Below are positions 52,806 through 64,000 of a DNA stretch of 64,000 bases, piece after piece (position 1 is the first letter of the stretch; every line of letters starts with the position of its first letter). The notes under the pieces were generated by a model, which was not told the origin of the DNA, did no database searches, and saw only the letters and a program-made list of their open reading frames with translations. The position numbers and the translations under genes are program-made. The stretch spans positions 174,501 to 238,500 of the forward strand of contig CAWZYM010000249.1 of NCBI GenBank assembly GCA_963966185.1, in the 5' to 3' direction. The DNA is from Rhabditoides inermis. Lineage: Eukaryota; Nematoda; Chromadorea; Rhabditida; Rhabditidae.

Positions 52806-53885
52806 CACCCGACTAGCGCTCCGGCGCGCTGTCGCGCGCCTACGCACTAGGTATACGAAAAAGAAAATAGAAGAATAATTCGTCTTGCATGTTTGATAGT
52901 TAATTGCTCTCCAATGACTCTTGCGAAGTAACATATACTCTGCGCCAGAGCGATAGTTTACGATCTACCTCGCTTGCAGTTCGAAATACGGTGCCATAAC
53001 CGTCTGTCTCTCTTGTTTTGTGCGCTATTGCCAAGAGCTGACTCTTCGTCTTCCTCTGATCTACCCCACCGCGCGCAACTTTTTGCGAGCATAGAACTAT
53101 ACACGCAAGGGTTGTAGTTGAAGTGTTCAAGTTCTTTGTATCTTGTATATTTTTTTTGTCTTTTCTAACTATCTCTCCTACTTCTTTTTCACCTATTTTA
53201 TGTTTCACAGATGTACACCGCCCCATCTCTTTCTCCTCTACACTGTTCTGTCTACTTTCCATCCTATCTCCCTCCTCCTCCCCCCCCCGCCCCTCTCTCT
53301 CTCTCTCTTTCTCTCTTTCTCTCTCTCCCCTCGACACAGTTCTACTTTCCCCTATCTCTCCTCTCTCTCTTCTCCCTCCACCACTGTCTCCCTATCTCTT
53401 TCTCTCTTTCTCTTTCTCTTTCAGTATTATGTTCTCTAGAAACAGTATTATATTCTCTATTGTCTCCTCTACTGTCAACTTTCTAGAGACAATACTAATA
53501 CTACATATGCTCTTGTTTGTCTACTGCATCTTTTTCTTTCAATGTGACAAAAACTTTCTAGAGACATTACTATGTTTTCTTCTGTCTACTTCCACCTTTC
53601 GTCACCTCTTCCACTCTTACTTTCACATCTGCAGTAATCACTATCACTGCGACTTTCGAAAGACAGTTATGTCTACTCTCCCTTCTCTCTCCTCTTTTCT
53701 CTCTCCTACCTTCTCTCTCTCTCTCCCCATCTTTCTCTCTCTTGTCTATTCTCACGTCTCCGCATCGGTGACAACAATTTTCTAGAGACAGTACTATGGC
53801 ACCTTCTGTCTACTCTTCTACTCTCACATCTACAGCAGTCACTGCGACTATGGAGAGACAGTTATGCCTATTCTCCCTCCTTTCT

Positions 53886-53942
<57 letters not shown>

Positions 53943-54093
53943 CCAATCTCACGTCTTCGCAGCGGTGACAACAACATTCTAGAAAAAGTACTATGTTACC
54001 TTTTGTCTACTCTTCTACTCTCACGTCTGCAGCAGTCACTGCGACTTTCGAGAGACAGTTATGCCTACTCTCTCTCTTCCCTCCTTCTCCTCC

Positions 54094-54150
<57 letters not shown>

Positions 54151-55508
54151 TTTTCTTGTCTATTCTCACGTCTCTGCATCGGTGACAACAACTTTCTAGA
54201 GACAGTACTATGGCACCTTCTGTCTACTCTTCTATTCTCACATCTGCAGTAGTCACTGCGACTTTCGAGAGACAGTTATGTAAAAACTTTTTTAAACAGA
54301 AAGTACTAATCTCTTATCTACTGTTTTCTTTCCCTTCTGTCTACTCTCTCACGTTCTGAAAATATAATTTGATCGCCTGTGCTTACCAAATGACATGTAA
54401 GGTGAACTCGATTCTCACCTCACCTCACTTCCACTCGACACTGTACTGCATCGAAAAGCGGAATTTCAGGCTGAATATGTACAAGAGTACAGGTAATAAA
54501 CTCGAAACTTACTTTCAACTGAAAAAAATAAACAGTACACAGTTCTATATTACGTCTACAATGACTTCGAGAAAAGAAGCCGGCTGGCGCGCCCTAACAC
54601 GTTGTGCGCACGTGTGAAGGAGTTTGAAACAGTTTGAGGTTGATTTCATCGTTGGAAAACACTATCTATTGATGTCTAGAAACAATTTACTTAACTTTCA
54701 ACCTTCAACGTTTCGTTTTGTCAAAGTCATTCGTTGAAGATAGAAATTTTGTCTTTTTCCACTGACTCAATTCATTCTTGTTATATTTAGACATATTTCT
54801 ATCAAAAAAGACACAACTGAGTGGATATGGGTCAGTGATTGCGAATGCCAACTATTCGTTATCGATCCGTTGACCTGGCGGCTGGTAGCGAGCAATCCGG
54901 TGGGCGCGACCCCAGCAAGTAACGCGCGCTCAGAAAATGTCTAATACTGTATGAAGACAAAGTCCGATCGATCTAAAACTTTGACAGAAGGGCTTTTTTG
55001 CCCATAAAAGCTTAAGTTTACAAATTGGACCCTCTATCTCGTCTGTACGAAAAGTCGATCATATTCGCCATATTTGGTGACTTTTCAAAAAAGGAAACAA
55101 GTTTCTATAATCTATTATACGTAATCTTTCTTCTGTTCAATTTTTAGAGAAATCTAAGATCATGAATTTTGGGTGCATTTTGGGTACATTCGCTTATTTG
55201 GGCATGAAGATGAGGTCACAGGCAGCTGGTATCGCGGCTATCGATTTTTTCTAGGTCTATTCACCTACTCTCCAAATTTGGTTCTAATTGAAGTATTTTG
55301 AAATTTTTCTCCATAGTTAAGAGATTAGGTGATAACTATGATTAGGAGATCGCTATTGACGAGATATTTGGAATTTTGCGTTCTCAGGTATTGAAGAAAC
55401 TTTCTAGAAAGTTTGAGTAGTCAGAGTAGACTTTGAAAAGAGATATCTCTCCGGAAGGACGGACAGACAGACACCATAGTAAATATTAGTATAAAAGGGG
55501 GACTAGCC
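52806..55508. repeat. Duplicated composite repeat unit, copy 2
   Basis: Second copy of the unit at 40558-42720, longer because about 150 bases are inserted near 52935-53095 and because the CT-rich part has expanded (about 53200-54340, with tracts at about 53890-53940 and 54096-54146). It contains copy 2 of the 1.1 kb block. Ser-Leu-rich frames here are not genes. Confidence 0.8.
54410..55490. repeat. 1.1 kb direct repeat, copy 2 of 3
   Basis: Same start and end words as copy 1. The closing GACA run is shorter (two or three units, against about five in copy 1). Confidence 0.85.
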
Positions 55509-55558
55509 CGAGCGGCGCTGGCGCGCCGCTCGGGCTAGGGCCGCCTTCGGCGGCCTCA
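55500..55558. repeat. Two adjacent GC-rich hairpins
   Basis: First a palindrome bounded by ctag with 16-base arms (about 55503-55538, core gcggcgctggcgcgccgc), then ggccgccttcggcggcc, a perfect stem with a C(TTCG)G loop. They mark the junction between the 1.1 kb repeat and the TGTTTAC satellite. Confidence 0.85.
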
Positions 55559-56450
55559 ACACTTAAACATCAAAACTGAAATCATCACTCAAATCTAATT
55601 TCATAACTAAAATATGTCCACAAACCTCTAATGCAACTAAGAAGTACATTACAATACAAAACACAGAAAATGAAGACAATTGAACGTTGTTTACAAATTT
55701 GTTTACTTGTTTACACTTTATGTAAACAACATTATTGAACTCATCCCCAAGTCTACTACACGTTATACACCTTTCAAACACGTTTTCAGGTTGTTTACAT
55801 ATATGTTTACTTGTTTACAATATTTGTAAACAACATTTTTGAACACACCAAGAATGCTACTAAACATTTGACATCTTCAAAACACATTTTCAGATTGTTT
55901 ACAAAGTTGTTTACTTGTTTACTTCATCTGTAAACAACATTTTTGAACTCGCCTCTTGGTGTACTACATCTTAGACACCTTCAAAACAAACTTTTAATTT
56001 GTTTACAAAGTTGTTTACTTGTTGACAAACATTTAAACAACAACATCGCTGACTTGCCTCCAGGTCACATACCAAGTTTGGAGTCTTTGGCATCAAAACT
56101 GACCGAGATACGTCATTACCATATTTGGAAATATGCAAATGAGGTCAAAAATCAAAACTTAAATTCTCGACCCTACAGTACCTTAACCCCAAAAGGGCAT
56201 CTCAGTAGCTTGAAAACGAATCATAGTTTACATAAAAAGTGCTTAAAATTTCGTTTATGTCCATGAGAGTTTCGGTCAACCCATATAAGGAAAGGTCAGA
56301 TCAGGACCCCAGGTAAACGATTGCATACCAGGACCACCTAGGATCTAATTTCCATACCTCAAGCCCCAACGATCACTACAACTTGAGATACAACTGCGGA
56401 CAGACAAACAAACAAACACCATAGCATAATTTATAGGAGGTGGGGGGTGA

Positions 56451-56550
56451 TAGCGGCCGGAGGCTCGCTTCGCTCGCCTCCGGCCGCTAGTGGCGGCGCT
56501 TCGCGCCGCGTTTGCTCCAAGGCTCGCGCGCCTTCGGCGCGCTCGCCTTT
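56451..56550. repeat. Cluster of three GC-rich hairpins
   Basis: In order: a palindrome around cggaggctcgcttcgctcg ending ccgctag, then ggcgcttcgcgcc, then ggctcgcgcgccttcggcg with its complement. A similar cluster in the same order occurs at 57930-58040. Confidence 0.9.
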
Positions 56551-57929
56551 CCGCTGTTGAATCTCTAAATAAGTATGTACTCATAACGTAACTTTAAACA
56601 ACAACTTTGAACTCATTAGTCGGTCTAGTACACGTTAGATACCTAATAAATGAGATTTGTACTTGTTTACTTTTTTGTTTACTTGTTTTCATGTCAAATA
56701 GGCAATGAAATAGAAATGAGTACTTTGTATACTACACGTTAGAGACTTTAAAAACACATTTCTGAGTTGTTTACGAAGTTGTTTACTTGTTTACTTCACT
56801 TTTAAACAACAAATATGAACTCAGTACTTGGTCTAGTACACGCTAGACAGCTTTAAAATGAGATTTGTACTTGTTTACTCTTTTAATTACTTGTTTACAT
56901 CAGAAACAAACAACACAATCAAACTCTGTACTTTGTGTAATTCACGTGAGAGACATTTAAAACACATTTCTGAGTTGTTTACAAAGTTGTTTACTTGTTT
57001 ACTTCACTTGTAAACAACAAATATGAACTCAGTACTTGGTCTAGTACATTCTAGACACCTTTAAAATGAGATTTGGGGTTGTTTACTTAAATGTTTACTT
57101 GTTTACATGCCAAATAAACAATAAAATCGAACTGAGTACTTTGTGTACTATTTGTTAGAGACCTTATAAACACAATTCTGAGTTGTTTACAAACATGTTT
57201 ACTTGTTTACTTCACTTGTAAACAACAAATATGAACTTAGTACTTGGTCTAGTACACGTGAGATACCTTTTAAATGAGATTTAGAGTTGTTTACTTATTT
57301 GTTTACTTGTTTACTGTTGTTGTTTACCAAAAAAATTGAATTTGTTTACTTGTTTCCTGTACCAAGTATCAAGTCTCTAGGTCAAAAACTGACTAAGAAA
57401 CTAATTTTACTATTAAAAAGTAATTTAGAGACAACATTTACCGTATTTAGGAATATGCAAATAGGGTGACATTATAAAATCTGATTATCGACGTTTATCT
57501 TGGCATAACCCTAGAAAGGTATCTTCATATCTCAAAAATGAGATGAAGTTTACATAGAAGTTTTGAAAAATGGAAATTTGAACATGTGTTTATTGTTTAC
57601 TTGTTTGTTTACTTGTTTACCTGTATTGTTTACCTAAATTATAAGTCTTGTGTACTTGTCATATGTACCAAGTAGTAACCGTGTACCTGTGAAATGGAGC
57701 GAGTTATGACAAAAATTCGGTCAAAAAGTGCCATTTTCAGTCTATGTCCATGTGTCAGGTTGCTAGTGAACCCCTATAAGGAGTTATGCAAATGAGATGT
57801 CATAGTAACCATCGCGTCTCAGGTAGTACTGAACCTTAACTCCAAAGTTGTATCCTGATTCGTACAAAGAGTAATGAGTTATGAGTCTGGACAACAGACA
57901 CCATAGGAAATTTTAGGGGGGGAGAGAGG

Positions 57930-58040
57930 CGACTAGCGGGCCGGAGGCTCGCTTCGCTCGCCTCCGGCCCGCTAGTGGCAGCGGCTTCGCCGCCGCATTG
58001 CGCGCCAAGGCTCGCGCGCCTTCGGCGCGCTCGCCTTTTT
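57930..58040. repeat. Second cluster of three GC-rich hairpins
   Basis: Same order as at 56451-56550, with the first palindrome now fully bounded by ctag on both sides (starting ctagcgggccggagg) and the second changed to gcggcttcgccgc. Paired changes that keep the stem would point to selection or copying of the fold. Confidence 0.9.
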
Positions 58041-58874
58041 GCGATAATAAGTAAAAAAGATCTCTAACAGGATTCTACTTGAATATGGAACGTTTGAGCT
58101 TTGTTTACTTTTTGTTTACTTGTTTACTTCACTTGTGAACAATGGTTTTGAACTCAGTACTTGGTCTAGTACACGTTAGACACCTTTAAGAAGAGATTTA
58201 GCGTTGTTTACCTTTTTGTTTACTTGTTTACATGATTTGTAAACAATAAATATGAACTGAGTACTTGGTCTAGTACACGTTAGACACCTGTAAAAAGAGA
58301 TTTGGAGTTGTTTACTTATTTGTTTACTTGTTTACATCTCAAATAAACAACAAAATCGAACTTAGTGTTTTGTGTACTACACGTTGAAGATCTTTAAAAC
58401 ACATTTCTGAGTTGTTTACAGATTTGTTTACTTGTTTACATGACTTGTAAACAATAAATATGAACTGAGTACTTGGTCTAGTACACGTTAGATACCTTTA
58501 AAAAGAGATTTGGAGTTGTTTACTTCTTTGTTTACTTGTTTACTGTTGTTGTTTACCAAAAATTTTGACGTTGTTTACTTGTTACTTGTACCAAGTATCA
58601 AGTCTCTAGGTCTAAAACTGACAGAGTTCATATAGAAACGTCACAAGTTTCAGATTCAAAGTCCAGAGTTCTTAGTGAACCCATATAAGGAATTATGCAA
58701 ATGAGGTGCCAGGTAAACGCGAGCGTCACAGGACTATATCAACTCTAACCCTATAAGGAGAAGTTTCTAGGTCGACGCCATAGAGCTGGAGACCTCTGGA
58801 CAAACAAACAAACAAACAAACAAACAAACAGACAGACACACGCCATAGCAAATTTAAGGGAGCCGGCAGGGGCA

Positions 58875-59967
58875 GATTCTCACCTCACCTCACTTCCACT
58901 CGACACTGTACTGCATCGAAAAGCGGAAATTCAGGCTGAATATGTACAAGAGTACAAGTAATAAACTCGAAACTTAGTTTCAACTGGAAAAAAGAAGCAG
59001 TACATAGTTCTATATTACGTCTACAATGACTTCGAGAAAAAAAGCCGGCTGGCGCGCCCTAACACGTTGTGCGCATGTGTGAAGAAGTTTGAAACAGTTT
59101 GAGGTTGATTTGATCGTTAGAAAGCACTATCTATTGACGCCTCGAAACATTTTACTTAACTTTCAACCTTCAACTTTTCGTTTTGTCAAAGTTATTCGTT
59201 GAAGATAGAGATTTTGTCTTTTTCAACTGACTCAATCCATTATTGTTATATTTAGACATATTCCTATCAAAAAAGACACAACTGAGTGGATATGGGTCAG
59301 TGATTGCGAATGCTAACTATTCGATATCGATCGGTTGACCTGGCGGCTGGTAGCGAGCAATCCGGTGGGCGCGACCCCAGCAAGTAACGCGCGCTCAGAA
59401 AATGTCTAATACTGTATGAAGACAAAGTCCGATCGATCTGAAACTTTGACAGAAGGGCTTTTTTGCCCATAAAAGCTTAAGTTTACAAATTGGACCCTCT
59501 ATCTCGTCTGTACGAAAAGTCGATCATATTCGCCATTTTTTGGGACTTTTGAAAAAAAGAAACCAGTTTCTATAATCTATTATACGTAGTCTTTCTTCTA
59601 TTCAATTTTTATAGAAATCGAAGATCATGAATTTTGGGTGCATTTTGGGTACATTCGCCTATTTGGGCATGAAGATGAGGTCACAGGCAGCTGGTATCGC
59701 GGCTATCGACTTTTTCTAGGTCGATTCACCTACTCTCCAAATTTGGTTCTCATTGAAATATTTTGAAATTTTTCTCCATAGTTAAGAGATTAGGTGATAA
59801 CTATGATTAGGAGATCGCTATTGACGAGATATTTGGAATTTTGCGTTCTCAGGTATTGAAGAAACTTTCTAGAAAAAATGAGTAGTTAGAGTAGGCTTTG
59901 AAAAGAGATATCTCTCCGGAAGGACAGACAGACAGACAGACAGACAGACACCATAGTAAATATTAGT
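58875..59967. repeat. 1.1 kb direct repeat, copy 3 of 3
   Basis: Joins unrelated sequence exactly at gattctcacc, whereas copies 1 and 2 share more sequence upstream. This fixes one candidate boundary of the mobile or duplicated unit. Confidence 0.85.
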
Positions 59968-60584
59968 CTCAATGGGGGATGGAGTGAGCGCTAGTGATAG
60001 TGAACAACGAAAATGTTATGTTTGTTGTTCACCCATTCATTCTCAATTGAACGCTCGTTTAAATGTTCTTGTTCCGCACGAAATTATTCCTTTTTTTGCA
60101 ATCATGACATAATTTCGTAGCAAACATGCATAAAGTGGCAACAATACTTACAGATGATATTCTTTTCAATGTTTTCATTGTTTTTTTTTAAAATTTATTT
60201 CGTTTTTTTCATACAGTTTGCGTTTGATTATTCTGCTGCATTGCACGATTCACTTTATGTGTGTATAAAGAAGGTCACATGTTTTACGATAGTCATCATA
60301 ACTGAGAGTCGGGAATATCTTCACTGAATACAGCGCATCGAGAAATCACAAAACCACGGAATTAAAAGAAGAAGATATACCAGCTCAAAGAAGACATTGT
60401 GTTCGCAGCATTTAGCATTGACGCGTTTGACGTGTTACTGTCTTTAATCTGGTCGCGGCGGAACCACATATTCGGATTTGCCGTAGGCGCTTTTCGCGTC
60501 TCTTCTTTTTTCCCCACAGCTAGAACCTCCTTCTAGAACCAGACATATCTAACATTTCCTTGAAAGACGGTGATGAACTTACTA

Positions 60585-60911
<327 letters not shown>

Positions 60912-61263
60912 ATTAATTTTTTTAATGTCAGGTAACTCATAAACTATTGTGCATTTTTTGTCAATGGTTGTCCGTATTGCAGTCGATGCTCTGATCTTTG
61001 GTCAGAATGCTGAACGAGTTCAAAAAACACGAATAACGTTGATTCCATCAGCATTCGGTTAGACTCGTCTTTCACTGACAGAACATTTAATTGGCTCCTC
61101 AGTCTCGCGAGTAGTTTCAAATACTTATTTGTGATAGAGTGAGCTGAAGAGGACGCTACGCTAGATTTTTTGTTTATAGACGAATTACCTAATAGTCATA
61201 TTATTATTCACACGCACTCACTCATTATGCGTCTTGATTTTTTGTGTCACATCTCTTCGTTTT

Positions 61264-61318
<55 letters not shown>

Positions 61319-61377
61319 CTCTCTCTCTCTCTTTCTCTCTCCCTCTCTCTTTCTCTCTCTTTCTCTCTCTCTCTCTA
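61264..61377. repeat. CT microsatellite
   Basis: CT dinucleotides with TTTC and CCCT interruptions, about 1 kb upstream of the last receptor gene. Confidence 0.9.
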
Positions 61378-62335
61378 CTTGTATCTTCCTCTTTCTGTCT
61401 CTTTCTTTCACAAAAGGATTTCCCATATTCGAGTAGTGTAACCTATACAGCTAAGAGATATATTAAGGCAGGGGGATGCGAGAGTAATTGAGATAAACTA
61501 ATTTCACGTCGCCAGATGGTCTATCGTTCTAACAAACAGAATCGTTGTATTCATTGTTTTGTTGCACATAATGTTTTACATATGCTGGTCTGTGGTCGTG
61601 GTGATGACTATTTTTCTTCTTTTTTTGTTTTTTTTTTCCAAATGAAAAGACTGGAAATGATGTGTTACTACATAATTCTATCATTAACGAACACGATACA
61701 TTTTCAAAAAACGATATCAAACGTTGAAAAATGCAGTTTTGTTTTCATAAAAACGTCGCAGTTTTTTTGTCTTTCGAGAATAGCGGTCAACAATGTGCGA
61801 GTATGGGAACTTTTAGATTTGAGATTATGTAACGAAGCTACTATTTATAGATTGTGCGAACAATTGACATTTCCTTCGGCTTTTTTGCACATGCATGTGA
61901 CAGTAAAACACAGCCAATTTGTGAGAACCTCGAACGATGAGATTGCCTAAAGGTGAGTCGTATGTTCCGCCCAGATCCACGAACTCTCTCATCTATTTTT
62001 GATATAGTGACATGATTGGGGAATTCGACTCTCTAAACTATTCCCTTGACTGTTCTAAATTTTGTCCATTGTTTGTAAAAACCATCAAACGGTAGTGCCC
62101 TCTAAAACTCAACATACTGTTTCTCTTCTCAAACGAAAGAATTTTCGAACGTTTTTTTTCGGTTCGATGCTTTTGATTCACTATTGGCGTCATTTTCATT
62201 CGCGGTTGTCGAACTTTGTACTCTCCCATCTCTCGTCGTTTGTGCGTCTTGTTTCACTCGCATCAGATTGCAGTCACATCGTGTATCGTTTCCGAATACA
62301 TCCCTCCAATTCCAGTGTTCATTTTTCCTCGCAAA

Positions 62336-63737
62336 ATGATTCCGCCGATGCCTCTACAAGTTCACCTCGCCTACCTGTCATCTATCCTGTCTCTCTTCTC
62401 CAATGGAATGCTGATAGCTGTGATGCGGAGGTTCGTTCCACTAGTTTCTGTTTGAGTTTGTCTTGGAATCTGCTGGCAAGCACACTTCCTCATTGGCTCA
62501 TTGCGCGCTTTCGCGTATAATTGCGGTGCAGACGCGGGTTGGAAGATGAAGGATGAAATGAATGCATGCATGCATGTAATATGGAAGACGTGGGGGAGTG
62601 TGGGGGAGTGTGTGGAGTGACAGTGACAGGTGATTGCAGGTCTCTTCCGCGCAAGTCTACCCGACAGTACAAGCGACTGCTCTACGCATTCGCAGCTGTC
62701 AACATCTACTTCTCGCTCGCGAACGCCATTGTCGCACCGGTGAGCAAGACAGAAAGAGAGCGAGAGAAAGAGAGAGAGTGAGTGAGAGAGAGAGAGCGAG
62801 AGAGGGTGTGTTTTTTTCCAGGTGTGTTTCAACTCTTCTAATTCGTACCTCATCGTGTCCCTCTCCCCCTTCCTGCCCCGCAACCGCATCCCCTGGCTGC
62901 TCATTTTCGAGTCCAGCTACATGCTCTGCTTCCTCTCCCTCACATCGCAGTTCGTCTACCGATATGTCGTCATAGTGTGGTGAGTTTTATTTTATGTGCT
63001 CTCAAACACTCCAACTTTTGATTTCGTGCAAACATGAAAAACATTTTTCATACTTCTGAGAATGAACATGAGAACATGACATGCAGAGAACGATTCGCGA
63101 AGTTTTGGAAAGTTGAAAAGTTAACGTAACAGGCAATGTCAGGATTAAATTAGCTTGCAGTCCGAATAAACTGCACCTCCTGTCGTACCACCTACCGACC
63201 TTCGTGGTCTTCTCGGCATATGTGGTCATCGCGTTTCTTGGTTCCATCTCATCCGGAGCTCCCAACAAGAAACAGCTCGAAATGGTGGGTACAGTAAGAC
63301 ACGTATGCAGGCACAAAGAAATCTGGCAAAAGAGAAGTCGAAAGATGCTTCAAAATCGTCGATTCGATTAATGCAAAAACACCACTTATAGTTAAGAACG
63401 TTTAATTAAACACTATTACGTATCACACATTTTTTGCAGCAAAAATACAGTAACTTCATTAAGCGAGCAACGTACGCCTAATTGAGCAAAACTATTCCTC
63501 TGACAAACACATACTGTTTCAAATTAGTTCAGTTCTGATCAATTTACTTCATTTTACTCACAGCTAACCCTAATAACAATAACCCTGTACTGGTTTACAG
63601 TCACAGGGTTTGTCGTATCGCTTTCAAGAACTTCGACGTGCTCACAGTATCGTTTGCAGATGATGCCGCTTATTCGCAAGCAGTTCTACCATGAGAACAT
63701 ACCTATCGAAGGAGTCATCGGATTCCAATACCGAGAC
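62336..63737 (+). CDS. Seven-transmembrane chemoreceptor, Str/Srd-like (partial, 3' end outside window)
   Basis: N-terminal 185 residues of a predicted chemosensory receptor. Coding exons: 62336-62430, 62640-62739, 62822-62979, 63161-63284, 63660-63737, with consistent phases; the last ends at a good donor (gtgagc) and no later exon is found before the window ends. Seen: a first segment HLAYLSSILSLFSNGMLIAV; YKRLLYAFAAVNIYFSLANA as segment two; SYLIVSLSPFLP; SSYMLCFLSLTSQFVYRYVV, where Q-F-x-Y-R-Y at the end of segment three is typical of Str, Srj and Srd receptors; and PTFVVFSAYVVIAFLGSIS as segment four, followed by an extracellular loop ending GVIGFQYRD. Segments five to seven would lie to the right. 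Intron 2 carries a GA tract (62750-62805). Confidence 0.8.
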
Positions 63738-64000
63738 GTGAGCAATGTTCTGCGAGTTATAAAAACAGTTGTCGGGTACGAAAAGTTCGAGTCGCAACCA
63801 AAATGCGCGCCGCTGGCTTTTCTTCATTCACACATCCGCGCACGCCAGACGTCAGAAAGCAGAAACGCCAAAATAGCTTCAGAGAAGAAGAGTGGGCAGG
63901 CGCGGTCTGTCACACAGTTTTTCTGTACAATCACCACTTAACTGACAGAAACCTGTGCGTGAAATGTTGCATCGAAAAACAAGCTATGACTATGACAGTT
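63738..64000. other. Intron of the partial receptor gene
   Basis: Begins with the donor gtgagc after the exon ending at 63737. I see no acceptor with a phase-matching hydrophobic exon in the remaining 260 bases. A plus-strand frame across this stretch runs out of the exon and is not supported. Confidence 0.5.

Larger units (their letters stand above)
55559..58858. repeat. Satellite rich in TGTTTAC, with hairpin clusters
   Basis: Diverged units of about 100-110 bases, each with several copies of tgtttac or gtaaaca and recurring phrases such as acttggtctagtacacgtta. Three blocks (to about 56450, 57925 and 58858) each end in AAAC or GACA repeats, a ccatag word and a G-rich run. The first two are then closed by clusters of hairpins (56451-56550 and 57930-58040). 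No gene is supported. Confidence 0.85.

Noticed and set aside
56451..58040. Rho-independent terminators or bacterial REP elements as an explanation for the GC hairpins
   Set aside because: They are embedded in nematode satellite DNA, have no T-run and show no neighbouring bacterial gene, so contamination or terminators are not supported.
61516..61950. 144-codon plus-strand frame
   Set aside because: AT-rich, no domain, no signal or membrane pattern typical of neighbours, no splice context.

Overview
The window is nuclear DNA of a nematode. The clearest reason is three seven-transmembrane receptors of nematode chemoreceptor type (Srg-like at 0.8-3.0 kb, Sre/Sra-superfamily-like at 30.9-34.3 kb, Str/Srd-like and cut by the right edge at 62.3-64 kb). 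Genes are intron-rich (12, 11, 10, 37, 9 and at least 5 coding exons), with mostly short introns and AG acceptors preceded by pyrimidines. The species cannot be named from what I can see. All gene models were built by hand: each junction was checked for splice dinucleotides and reading phase, and each finished gene adds up to an open frame. None is confirmed by transcripts or a database search.

Layout. 1-0.35 kb: end of a dispersed repeat. 0.81-2.97 kb (+): Srg-like receptor. 3.51-5.13 kb (+): secreted cathepsin L-like protease with prodomain and full catalytic triad. 6.1-8.35 kb: very long inverted repeat (about 0.8 kb arms), followed directly by a short TA-flanked element. 8.98-11.10 kb (-): phospholipid scramblase, 252 aa. 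13.13-29.40 kb (-): a RIPOR/FAM65 homologue, 37 coding exons, about 1339 aa, with a second in-frame first exon at 26.5 kb giving a shorter form of about 1129 aa. 30.94-34.28 kb (-): Sre-like receptor. 35.7-36.5 kb: palindromic element with tRNA-like boxes in both arms. 36.5-40.5 kb: AT-rich DNA with no gene seen. 40.5-60 kb: a nest of satellites, duplicated modules and GC-rich hairpins with no gene seen. 60.6-60.9 kb: an unbroken TTA tract of about 107 units. 62.34 kb to the edge (+): partial Str/Srd-like receptor.

The genes do not form a pathway. Receptors would act in sensory neurons, the protease in the gut or secretions, the scramblase at membranes, and the RIPOR protein in Rho-linked cell-shape control. 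They share architecture: three genes use a GC-AG intron, and CT/GA dinucleotide tracts often start within about 15 bases of a 5' splice site.

The most unusual DNA is 40.5-60 kb. Unrelated-looking repeat bodies end in the same module: a GACA or AAAC microsatellite, the word caccatag, then GC-rich hairpins bounded by ctag, many with a TTCG loop. One of these families (55.6-58.9 kb) is built around dozens of TGTTTAC words, the core site of forkhead transcription factors.
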